Assembly: GCA_030848705.1 (NCBI GenBank)
Contig: CM061238.1
Span: 46,601,133 to 46,665,132, forward strand
Direction: 5' to 3'
Length of the DNA: 64,000 nt
From: Heracleum sosnowskyi
Lineage: Eukaryota > Streptophyta > Magnoliopsida > Apiales > Apiaceae
The notes under the pieces were generated by a model. The model was not told where the DNA came from. It made no database searches and worked only from the letters and a program-made list of their open reading frames with translations. The position numbers and the translations under genes were made by a program. Numbering within the stretch: position 1 is the first letter of the stretch; each line of letters starts with the position of its first letter. Shown piece by piece: positions 11,101 to 20,700 of this stretch.

Positions 11101-11364
11101 AAAATCAACCTTAAATCCCCTGTCACTGAATTGGCTGACACTGAGTAGGTTGTGCTTCAATCCATCCACAAGAGCAATATCTTCAATGACAACATTTCCA
11201 ATTTCCAGACAGCCATATCCCACTGTGTAACCCTTGCTGTTGTCTCCAAAGGTTATGATTGGGCCAGCTTTCTCTACATAATGTGATAGCAGGGCTTTAT
11301 CACCTGTCATGTGTCTTGAGCAACCACTGTCAATAATCCACATGACTTGATCTTTCTTCTTGCC
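8122..11364 (-). CDS. Pol polyprotein of element A: protease, integrase, RT, RNase H
   Basis: An uninterrupted frame of about 1080 codons. In order: aspartic protease with DSGC at the start, integrase with the H-H-C-C zinc region and a D-D-E core (RSDNGTEF and TPQQNGVVERKNR blocks), a variable linker carrying TGACAG motifs near 9929-9955, reverse transcriptase with YVDD at 9058-9069, and RNase H ending in the HSRTKHIDIRHHF block. The order PR-IN-RT-RH is diagnostic of Ty1/copia. All catalytic residues appear intact, so pol may be functional although gag is broken. No ATG lies at the start; translation is expected as a gag-pol fusion through the GT-AG interval at 11365-11400 or through stop suppression. 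Confidence 0.93.
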   Translation of the reverse strand, partial: GKKKDQVMWIIDSGCSRHMTGDKALLSHYVEKAGPIITFGDNSKGYTVGYGCLEIGNVVIEDIALVDGLKHNLLSVSQFSDRGFKVDFDMMVCNIYHKKDGSLSLKGVRKGSLFVGDLSSTKKDKVYCFYSKATVGDSMLWHRKLSHLNFKTMNILMKKELVRGLPQQEFCQEGLCEDCQIGKLRRAVHKSKQVNTNTEALKLIHMDLFGPVNVPSMARKRYALVMVDDYSRYTWVKFLESKDEAAQVIIDQVRVLDRTPNSKVQILRSDNGTEFRNATLGNFCKDEGIVQQFSAARTPQQNGVVERKNRTLIEAARTMLHDAKLPTYFWAEAINTACYTQNRTMINKTHASTPYCLLTGKKPTVKYFHVFGSKCFMMKDNHEKKGKFDTKAFEGLFMGYSTERTAYRVYVMEHRIIEESVNVTFDETKFPGLHEEGKMQTFRFENQGYLEAEEIVDEEPSFTQVVEVDKDTVNATTVNQTPAQSQTISSNIHDNGDSGDNEEHGEDNGIGDHSTQQTEGSVPVQSSSLPRITKWNKDHSSDLIIGDPNSGVRTRNKVSADSMFSCFLSQMEPKTIDEALLDSDWVIAMQEELNQFERNNVWKLVPRPKGKSVIETKWVFRNKLDESGLVTRNKARLVAKGYCEQEGIDYDETFAPVARLEAIRIFLAYATHCNFKVFQMDVKSAFLNGELEEEVYVEQPPGFEDAEMHNFVYKLFKALYGLKQAPRAWYDTLSTFLLENQFTREVVDKTLFYKHHGKDIILVQIYVDDIIFGSTNEKLCEKFSHLMSNKYEMSMMGELSFFLGLQILQQTDGIFISQAKYIKELLKKFNLEDSSPAKTPMSTATSLDLDPKGKKVDSSTYRGMVGSLLYLTASRPDIMFATCLCARFQSDPKESHLVAIKRIFRYLKGTPNLGLWYPKNTGFDLIGYSDSDYAGCKIDRKSTTGSCQFLGGRLVSWFSKKQHLVSTSTAEAEYIVAGSCCAQILWMKSQLLDYGLVLREIPIYCDNTSAIAISDNPVQHSRTKHIDIRHHFIKEHVEQGTVKLIYVPTDKQLADIFTKPLDEATFNRLVSELGMLNLVC

Positions 11365-11400
11365 CTGCAAAACAGAATGTGTCTAAGATGCATATGGTAC
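11365..11400 (-). other. 36-nt GT-AG interval at the gag-pol junction of element A
   Basis: On the minus strand the TGG codon (11403-11401) that ends a GPN..W block is followed by GTACC, an in-frame TAG, and TTTTGCAG, then GGC, the first pol codon. Being 36 nt, it leaves gag and pol in one frame with a stop between them. The same boundaries occur in B (38 nt) and C (43 nt). Confidence 0.55.
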
Positions 11401-11450
11401 CCAATCCTTGTTGGGTCCTGCAGTTTCAGTGTCTCCTGAGTTTCCTTCAG

Positions 11451-11924
11451 TCATAAAGTCATAAGCATTATCAGTAATCTCCAAGATTTGGCATAAAAAC
11501 AAGTAACTTCATCTTTGGATCCAGAGTACAGATCAGCTATGAACAAATCACCTTTCCTTACTCCTTGAAGAGCAGGCTTTTCATTCTTCTTGTGAAGGAT
11601 CTGACACTTTTCTTTCTCAAAGGAAACAACATATCCTCTGTCACAGAAATGACTGATACTGAGAAGATTGAACCTCAGACCTTCCACAAATGATACATCT
11701 TGAATGATAACATTTCCAAATTCCAAAAAACCATATCCTTTGGTAATACCCTTGCTGTTATCTCCAAAGGTAACTTCCGGGACAGCTTTCTCAACCACAT
11801 TTGATAGCAGGGCTCTATCTCCGGTCATATGCCTTGAACAACCACTGTCCAGAATCCACATAACACGGTTTACCTGTGTCACACCCTGCAATATCAAACT
11901 GATTAGTCCTTCCTCGGACCCCAA
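11451..11924 (-). pseudogene. Second, diverged protease module in element A
   Basis: A 157-codon frame contains a complete copia protease region with DSGCSRHMTG and the downstream GDNSKG and GVRKGDLF blocks. Over about 127 residues it matches the protease of the adjacent pol at roughly 63 percent identity by eye. The frame then breaks near 11480, where sequence resembling another gag C-terminus begins. It is therefore the start of a different family's pol, cut off before integrase. It marks a recombination junction rather than a recent tandem duplication, which would be far more similar. Confidence 0.8.
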
Positions 11925-13691
11925 ACTTGATTGGGTCCGGCATATTTAAAGAACCGGCCTTTTGTCAAGCAAAACAACATTTTTAACCTTAACTACTTCA
12001 GCCTCTTTGACAATAGAGTGTTTCCATTTATAGCCAGCCTTAACACATTTCTAAGTAGGCTTAGGGATAAATGAATCCACTCTAGTCTTGGGAGGACTAG
12101 CAGTCTTAGCTCTAACATGCTTCTTATTATTAACATGTTGACGTGGAACAGTCTTATCATTAGATACATGCTTACTATTAAAATAAGCATACATAACATT
12201 AAATGCACAAGACATGCAATTCACCACACCACATGCTTTATGAGACAAATTAATAGCAAGCATGTTAGTTCTACAGTTGTTTTGATCCACTTTATGGATG
12301 TCTGATTTAGTCTCTGTTGCTGAAACAAGTTTGACTTGTTTCTCAGACATACACTTGTTGGACTGATCAAGTTCAAAAGCAAGACCCTCAACACGCATTT
12401 CCTCTTGGATAATAATGGAATATTCATCAAGAGTTCCTGCCAAGGATTCTTTAAAAAAAGGTGTTTCAATACCCTTAAGCATATATGGTACACCCCTTTC
12501 TTCAGCACCGACTCTATTAGGGGTGTTAATGCTTAATTCTCCAATAGCCTCATTATAGTCATACCCTATTCCTACAGTGTGACCAATAATTTGTTTATTG
12601 AAGATCTCTTTAGCAGTCTTACAAGAATTATAGTAAGCATTAACCTTGGTTTTAAGTTCACTGATCTGATCCTTAAGAATGGTTTCCAATTGAATATAAC
12701 AATTAATCCTATTCTCAAGAAATGCTACTTTCTTAGTGAGATCATCATGATTAACATGCACAAGTCTTAATTCTTTTACCTCCTTTTCAAGAGCAGTGTT
12801 CAAAAGAATTATTCTATCATTTTCACTACGTGCACAAGAAACAGTACTACTAAGATGATAGATCATTTCAGAGAAGTAAACTTTATCTCTGACATGAATG
12901 ATGAAGTGCTCCCCTCAATAGCCATTAAAGCTAGGTTTCTAACTTCACCAGCTTTTTCATCATTATCCGTATCATCCCAACTCTTTCCCTCGGCAACATA
13001 AGCTTTCCCAATCTTGTTCTTCTTGATAGAATCATATGAGTTCCTTCTCACTTGCTTTGGCTTTTTACATTCTGTAGCAATGTGACCCAACTCATTACAA
13101 TTGTAGCACCTGATTGTGCTTCTATCCACAGTTCCAGTTTTATAGCCACCCCTTGTGCTATTTGAAGAAGAAGAAGAACCACCTCTCTGAAACCTGGGCT
13201 TGAACCTAAGATTAGGATTCCTTCTGAATCTGAAGTTGCCAAACTTCTTCACTATCATTGCCATCGACTCATCCTCCAGCTGTTCCATATATTTCCTTCT
13301 ATTGTATCTGTTCCAGCTCATAGGTCTTCAGAACACCATAGAGTTTTTCCAAAGAAATCTCTCCAAGATCTCTTGCTTCTCTAATTGCTGATATTCTATG
13401 CTCCAGATGAGATGGAAGTGTAAGGAGGAACTTCTTGTTAATCTCCTTAAATGTGTAGTGATTTCCATGGAGATTCAGATCATTTATCAATTTGTTGTAT
13501 CTCTCAAAAACCTCAGAGATACCTTCACTAGGGTTTGATATGAAATGTTCATATGAAGAGGTGAGAATTTCCATCTTATTCTCTCTAACTTCCTCTGTCC
13601 CCTCATTGATTATCTCAATCGTGTCCCAAATGTGTTTGGCAGTAAAACAGTTTAGAACATCCATTGAACCACTGAAATTAATGACGAACTT
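11903..13691 (-). pseudogene. gag of element A, broken and 5'-truncated
   Basis: Three frames cover a Sirevirus-type gag: 13664-13299 (central UBN2-like capsid region with a KEVWDT-type block, here KHIWDT), 13321-12863 (one CCHC knuckle, CYNCNELGHIATEC, near 13108-13070) and 12866-12051 (coiled-coil-rich C-terminal half). Frameshifts lie near 13310 and 12890. About 110 N-terminal residues present in the B homologue are missing at the boundary with element F. The frame ends in a GPNQVW block at about 11919-11936 with a stop at 11903-11905, followed by an acceptor-like TTGCAG. Because it leads into the diverged protease copy, this gag probably derives from a different parent than the intact pol. 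Confidence 0.75.
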
Positions 13692-13703
13692 CCACTATAT
13701 TGA

Positions 13704-14087
13704 TGTTGACACTCGATGTACTGTCTGGTTCATAAGTGACTAAATGCAATGACTGTTCTTCATTTCTTGACTTTAAGCTGTGGTTTTTTTTCTTTCCCTC
13801 TATCAAACTCTGTATTCTGTACGCTTCTTGTCACACTTCTGAAATCTCTGTCACTTTTAAATAGATCCACTTTCTTGAATACTTCACTGAGGATTGATCA
13901 AATTACTGAACTTCTTCCAGTGTAGAATTACTCCAAGTCAGTAGATGACTTTAAATCTTCATTCTCTTGACTGATAAAATCCTCTGAGATTCCTGTGACC
14001 TTTAATCTAATATTTACTTATTACATTCTTGTTTAAGTTGAGTAGAATCCTCGATGTTTACAAATAGGCTAGTGCATATGCCTTTCA
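13704..14087 (-). repeat. Putative 3' LTR of element F
   Basis: The inner end is set by a PPT at 14088 and a CA at 14086-14087. The outer end is uncertain; TGTTGACAC at 13704 fits the TGTT start seen at the corresponding ends of A and C and lies where gag of A stops aligning. The other copy is not in the window. The C run typical of A, B and C LTRs is absent, so this LTR may be truncated or of another type. Confidence 0.4.
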
Positions 14088-14100
14088 GTCTCCCCCTATT
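14088..14100 (-). promoter_or_regulatory. Polypurine tract of element F
   Basis: Minus-strand AATAGGGGGAGAC next to the putative LTR matches the GGGGGAG core of the A, B and C tracts. Confidence 0.65.
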
Positions 14101-14531
14101 TGTTTGTTAGAGAATAACAACCAAATACCTAGAGGATCACTCAACTAAAACCAAGAAAAAGATAAGACTCTTAAGCCTAAGTAAATACTAGAAAGTTCTG
14201 GATCAAATATGACATTTCCAGATTTCTTTAACAATAAAGATAAATGCAAGACAAATGTTCCTTTAGACTGAACATATGATAACATTGAACCTGTCTTGAT
14301 TTACCTAATCCTTTACTACCCTGAAACTCCTCCTTTTCCTTTTATATCTTTTCCAGCTCCCTCTTCCTAGCTTCTCCAAACTTCTCCCCCTTAGTTGAGG
14401 AATTCTCTACAGATTTAACCTTTTGAGTCTTTGAAGCCAGTAGGAGTTGAGATTGTTGATGGAGTTGATCTTGGGGAGTAATCAAATTTTCCTTGAGCAG
14501 TCACAGCTGATTGTTGACAGAGGTGGATGAA
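14101..14531 (-). pseudogene. ORF3 3' fragment of element F
   Basis: Minus-strand translation in pieces gives a helical segment followed by a STKGEKF block near 14375-14395, the hallmark that ends the coiled coil in ORF3 of A, B and C, then a Lys/Glu-rich tail. Stops interrupt the frame. Element C starts at 14532 and the fragment continues at 62975. Confidence 0.6.
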
Positions 14532-15130
14532 TGTTGCCCAGTAATAAACAATTGTAGAAGGGGGGTTGAATACAATTGTATAAGATTCTCGACTTAATAA
14601 GATATGAATCACAAATATGAAAGAATGATAACAGCTTTATTAAATCTGATATAAAACTGTTACAAACTCTCTCAAGAAATTCTGTGTTCTTGAGAGCTGC
14701 TAGGATACAAAAACTCTCTCAAGAAATTCTGATGTTCTTGAGAGCTTCTAGATTACAAAAATAATCGAGTGTGTTATCGATTATGTTCACTCTCTCTATC
14801 TCACATAAATCGAAACCTAAAACTGTGTTTATATACTACACAGCTTCTCTATCAATGATAAGTCCTAATCAATTACAAAGATTGAAACCTATCCTTAATC
14901 GATAGCTACATTACTACAAACCAGGAACCAATAGAATAATCTTCCTTATTTAACTAGACTCCAAATATAACTCAAAGTAGGAATCCTGATCAGCTTCCAG
15001 TCCCGATGATCAATCCTGATCCCAGTCCTGATATTCATTCTGATCCTGACGACCATGCAATCCTGATGATGTCAGCAATCCTGATCAGTTGAAGTCTAGA
15101 TCCTGACGATCATTGAATCCTGATCTAACA
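14532..15130 (-). repeat. 3' LTR of element C
   Basis: TG...CA, 599 bp, with the C run near its 3' end seen as a G run on the plus strand. Minus-strand TATATAAAC (14836-14828) is a good TATA box and AATAAA (14641-14636) a poly(A) signal. Seven exact ATCCTGA motifs lie between about 14985 and 15127, in the U3 part. Confidence 0.93.
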
Positions 15131-15144
15131 ATCTCCCCCAATCT
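15131..15144 (-). promoter_or_regulatory. Polypurine tract of element C
   Basis: Minus strand AGATTGGGGGAGAT directly before the 3' LTR; same GGGGGAG core as A, B and F. Confidence 0.85.
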
Positions 15145-15237
15145 TATACTTTGTGAAATAAAGTATAGATTCCTAAGATTCAATGATGTCAAAAACATAT
15201 TTACAAAATGTACAAATATCAGCAACAACTTATCTGT

Positions 15238-17721
15238 TTAAATTCTTTGATAGAACAGATTCATCTTCAAGAAGTTGGATAACAAATTTTCTTCTTTTTC
15301 TTCAAGAAATTGAATCAGTCTTTCCTTAAGATTTCTGAGATCTTCATCTTCCTCATTAATCTGGTAAATAGCTGCTCTGAGATTTTGTATGGAGCTTCTT
15401 TGTAGACTGTGTTCTTCAAGCAAAAGATAAGCAATTTCCTTCCCATCAGGATTGAGAGTAAGTTGAGTCATGCCAAAAGTCACTTCTTTAACAGCAGTAC
15501 CCCTTTGCATTTATGTACATGGGAGTATAATTACCGTTGAAATTTATGTTTCCATCCAGTCTTCTTCTTATTATTGACAAAACCATGTCACTCCATTCTT
15601 TGCACACTTTGTTCTTCCATCTTAACAGATAATGAACATATTTCAGTTCCTGTGTAGTTTTCATCAGCAGATCTTGAATGCGCAAAATCTTCACACTACC
15701 ATCTTTCATGAAGTACATAAGCTTTTCTTTCTTTTCAATACCATCATGACAATCTATAACTATATCAACAGCTAATAAATTGTTCAGGTCTTCAAAAGTT
15801 AAAGTACCTCCAATTTCAGTCAAGGAGTAAGGATCAACATTTGACATATTCAGATATTCAGCATCCCTGTGTCCAATACCTTCTCTTGAATTACTTGTCA
15901 ATTGCTTCAGATTTGAAAACATTCGTAGCCAGAGTGCTTTTGATCTAACCAAATCAGATAAATCAACAACACTTGAAGCTCTTGTTATAATTCCTCCATT
16001 CTGAAAATTGATAGGCGTGTTACACCTCAGTGTACTTATGTGTTTCCACTTCTTATCTTTCTCTTTTTCAAAAGCATAGCTTCTTTCTAGTAAAGATTCT
16101 TGTCTGCTTGAATTTCTCCATAATCTTCTGTTTGAGAGTTTAAGCCTTTGTACATAGAGATTGAAATCTCTATTTGTTCTTCTTGTGATTTCTCTTCTTC
16201 TGGCTTCTTCTTCTCCATCCACTTCCTTGTTGTGAGAATCAACCACAGTAGATAAGATTAACAAATCAATCTCTTGCAGAATTTCAGATTCATCAGGATC
16301 TTGAACATTGTCAGGAACAATATCAGGATTAGAATCTTCAATTTGATTTGTATTGCAGAGAATTAATTGTCTTGGCTTTCTTCTCAATTCAGGTTCTTCT
16401 TCAACATTTCCATCATCACCAAAAGTAGATCTGTCAGGAACTACTAGAGTTTGAGTAGGTTCAGGAATTTCTTCTATTAATAAACCTCTAGACCTTGTCT
16501 GTCTAGGCATTGTTTGAGTTGAAGAACCTCTTCTACCTCTTCTAGCTCCTCTCCTACCTATGTCTCCTCTTCCTCTAGCAGGAGCAGGGTTATTAAAGCT
16601 TTCCATTATTTCTCTCTGTTGTCTTAAGAATTCTTCATGTGAGAGATCAGGATATTCTTCACTTGTTGTAGAGAGTGCTTTTCTTGAAAAATTATTGTTG
16701 AACTCTTTTATCAGTGTGATATAGAGTAACAATTCTGCCATCTTTTATAGAGATCTTCTGGAATAGATTTGATGCATCTTCAGGATTATCAATAATCACA
16801 TCTTCATCACCTTCATGAATTGTAGCAAGAGTTTGTCTATTACCAGGCATCAGGATTTGATCACCTATCAGGATTTGTTCTTCCGTCAGGATCTGAGATT
16901 GCACCAATGTTCTTACTGTCCTTACTCCAGAATCAGAAACATGAGTTGACTGTGTTGTTTGACTTTGAGAAGTTTGAATTGTAGACTTCATAACAGCAAC
17001 ATCAGAGGTTTCTCATTGTAGAATTTTGTCACCACCATCATTTCCAGTATCATCATCATTATTTCTTAATACTAGATCAGGTGTACATTTTGTCTGACTC
17101 ACCTTCTCCCCTTTTTTGACATCAGTATTTGACAATATATTCAAAATTAAGGCAAGAGAGGTTTGAATGTCAGTTACCTTTGTATCAAGAGAATCAATCC
17201 TTCTGTTGATGGAGGTTTGTTCAGAAACAACAGATTTCACTTGGGATTCCACTATCCTTAGTTGAAGAGCAGTGGGCACCTTTGTAAAACTCATAGAAAT
17301 ATCTTCCCTCACCAACTCAGTTGCATCTTTGACAGAATCAATCTCATGTTTCAGCCTTTTAGATAAAAGAGTTGTAGCCTTCAAATGATTCTTCAAATCT
17401 TGATTCTCTATCATCTTCACTGTTTCATAAGCATGATCCAAGGCATATGGATAGCTGACAGATTCATCAGACCTATACCATTCATTTTCCCATTGATGCC
17501 TTTTCATTTTTTCAGCAGTATTGATTTCAGAAAGAATAGAAAAATCTTGTCTGAGATCTTTTCCACTAGAAGCCTTGCCAGCCATGAATGTGCTTGATGA
17601 ACCATAATTAGTTCCAAGACTAGATTTTAGAACTCTGGCAAGCTGTTCCTTCTCATCATTATTTTCATCATCACTATCATCAGAATCATCATCATGAGTA
17701 ACATCAGGATCAGGAATAGCT
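15238..17721 (-). pseudogene. ORF3 of element C, downstream part
   Basis: This part of ORF3 is separated from its beginning by element D. Frames are 17721-17013 (coiled coil with VKKGEKV near 17100-17120), 16991-16692, 16741-15488 and 15510-15238. The stop at 17013-17015 is a TGA in an otherwise open frame; the next two joins are frameshifts. The last 150 residues align with the C-terminal domain of B (a short IxDLL-like helix, then an acidic NEEDEDL segment). ATCCTGA motifs occur in coding sequence, read both as Ile-Leu and as Asp-Pro-Asp, i.e. in two reading phases. Confidence 0.75.
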
Positions 17722-17726
17722 ATACC

Positions 17727-20700
17727 TGTAAGACCCCAGATTTTGGGTAGAATTAAAACTTTTATTATATGTTGATGTAAATATGGATAGTGGCAATGAC
17801 TTTGAGAATCAAGTTATGAAATGAATATGAATTTCGGTTTTCAAACATTTTGAGAATAGTAAGAATGGACTGAACATATAAATAAGAACAATCAATCTGG
17901 AAGATAAGAATACAATACTCCAGGGAAGGAAAGTATTTTTATGTCATCCAAATCAATATCTGGAATACATCCGACAACTCCGTAAACAAGATAGCGTACG
18001 CCCGAGAAATCACTAGAACGTTTTCTAAGTGCAAAGAGTAAAGAGAAAATAGATCAGGAATATTGGAACGGATTTTGATCCAAAGGATTATAGAAAAACC
18101 ACTGATGAATAGTAACTCTTCATTTAAAAGTTTTTCAGACCACCCTATATGCGGGACGATATAATAAACTTTCAAAGTCGCATTAGTGATCTACGATGGA
18201 AATAAAAGAATGCAGAAGCTGTCAGAATCAGAAAAATAGCATTTTTCGTTTTCTCCGAAATTTCACCAAAAACGGACTAAATAATTATTATTTGAGGATA
18301 TTTAAGGATTTAAATTATTAATTCTATGGATATGGATTTGATAAATGAATTAGAAGTATCGAGAACGATTTCGGTAAAATACCTCGATAGAACCCTCGAG
18401 AAACCTTGTGAGCGTTCTACGAAATTAAACGAACCAGTAAAGCTACTTTAGCTAAACCAATGCATGTGTGACAAGTGTCACAAGATGAAGACCCTTGAGC
18501 TATGACTCACCACTGATACAAATATCAGCATTATTGTTAGTTAACCAAGATAAGAAGAAAAGAAGAAAAGCAAGAGAAACACAAAGTCTCCCAAAACTGA
18601 TCAGCTAGAGCACCCTCCAAAGAAAAATCCATAACTCCATTTCCAACCATGATAAAATCACCAGAATTTAACCACAGCTTCTCCACTCCATTTATAACAC
18701 TCGTTCAAAATTTCATGGCAATCCAAGGTGTTTAGCCTAGTCAAATATCCTCCCCAAGTTGAAGAATCCAAACTGCCATGATCTTGGCAGTTTCTGCACC
18801 GATTTTCAAATAGCCATAACTCCCTCGTTTCTCAATGGAATCATGTGTTCTTTATCTTGTTGGAAAGGTATTGAGATGCTCTACAACTTCTATTCAGGAG
18901 CCTAGTCCAGAAAAGCATGGTAAGGCCCTCGTGTTTCCAGTTCTTTCAAGAGGTGAATAGTAACTCCGAAATTACTAACTTGTTTTCTTGCTTTGTTCTT
19001 AAGGTTTAAGCATTATAAGGACTTGTTAAAGCTTGTTAAGTGATTATAAACCCTCGGTAGTGTTGATAGAGCTTCCAAGAAGGTAAAGCCCTAACCCACC
19101 CTTTGAGTTATTATGAGTTTTTGATGTTACATAGAGATTAGTGCTTAATAAGAACATCCTTAGATATTTGGATTTGTTTTGATGTGTAAAATGATGGGTG
19201 ATTGATTTTAGTCTCACCACTGGACTTAGAGATGTAAAATGGATGTTTGTTGAGATTGATGAAGTATGGGTTGCCTTGGTTGGTTATTTGGAGTGATCGT
19301 AAAATGGAAACGTTTGATTTATAGCCGTCGTAATGGCGAAATTTCTTTAACCTTACGAACCAAGCTTAACAGTTGATATAACCTTCTGACCTTACTTATT
19401 AACTGACCTATACTTGTATATCTTGAGTCATAGATCATTTTGGCGAAAGAATCGTAGCATTCCGACTTACGGTTTAGGCGTTATGATAAAAATCGTAAAA
19501 GCAGTTCGTAAACGTAAGTGTGAGTTCGTAACTTCAATGGAACCCCCTTATAATGAGATATTCGGTTAAGAATCTTGGTAATTAAATACTAGAGGTCATA
19601 ATGAAGATATGAGAGAAGACCTCATATCAAAAAGATTATTTTTCGATTTTATAAAAATGTTCGAATCAAGGTTAAGTGCGAAGAAACCCCTTAGAGGAGC
19701 ACTTGGTTCTAACCTTCAAAACCACTTGGTATAACCGGCAAACGAGATTCGATTCCTAAGGTGAACCTTCGACTTAAATATTTATCGAATAACATGGACT
19801 TAGTATGAGCCTAAAGTGAGTTATTAATGCCTTAGTTGTGTTTCGCTTACGTGTTTAAGCGTTGGATTATAATGGATTATCCAGGGGATTAATCGTACGT
19901 TTTCTTTGACTTTGTCTAGATTGTCCGGCATCGTCGCGAACCCCTATCACTTCTCGAGCATCAGGCAAGTTTACTAAACCTTACTCTATTATTCAGAGTA
20001 GGTATATTTTCCAATGTTCAATACTTGTGTATTCCCAATTTATATAACAAATCTTTGTTGCAAGTATTGTGGCAAGTTTCCTAAATCTATACTTTGAAGT
20101 ATTGATTATATATTACTGCTTTTGTCATGTGTGGAGTTATACAGTTTTGCGATACATGTTATATATTGTATAAAATAGAATTTGATTTTCGTTTATATAC
20201 GAGCTTTGAGATAATGTACTTATGAACCGGTATACCTTGTAGCTCTAGAGATAAGAGCATACTTCTTGTTTTCGACTCTAGACCGGGAGTCAGTATTTTG
20301 AGATATAGAGATAGCCGTGGAAACCCGGAGGGATTCCAGCGGCAGTGTACTAATTATTTTGAGGACTGCTATTATTAAACATTAATTATATTTCTAGAAA
20401 GTATTAATTACCTGGAAATGATTTGAGGAATGTTATTTGAATATTACTTCATTCGAAGGTTATTACTTGGAAATGATTTGAGTATGGGCTTCTAAGCTAG
20501 ATATGGGATATCAGCTATAAGCCAGGATTTTATATTTGCCCTAGGATAAGGGCGTGTGATTTTCTTGAAAAAATCAGAAGTGATTATATTTTGTATATGA
20601 TAAAGGTTATTTTCCGATAAAGATATCGGGTACTGTTATTCGAGGATTAATTATTTATTTAAAGAATGTTATTTATAAATGTTCATTTGAGGATTATTGA

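Larger units (their letters stand above)
577..13703 (-). mobile_element. Element A: Sirevirus-like copia retrotransposon, 5' end outside window
   Basis: Read on the minus strand this element runs gag (broken), a duplicated protease, pol, an 86-codon minigene, ORF3, PPT and 3' LTR. The order, the zinc knuckle of gag and the long frame after pol match the Sirevirus branch of Ty1/copia. Its gag stops being readable near 13692, where element F begins, so the rest of gag, the PBS and the 5' LTR should lie beyond the window. The left target-site copy would be GACCT at 572-576; the right copy cannot be seen. Two diverged protease copies show that the element, or this locus, is a recombinant. Confidence 0.85.
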
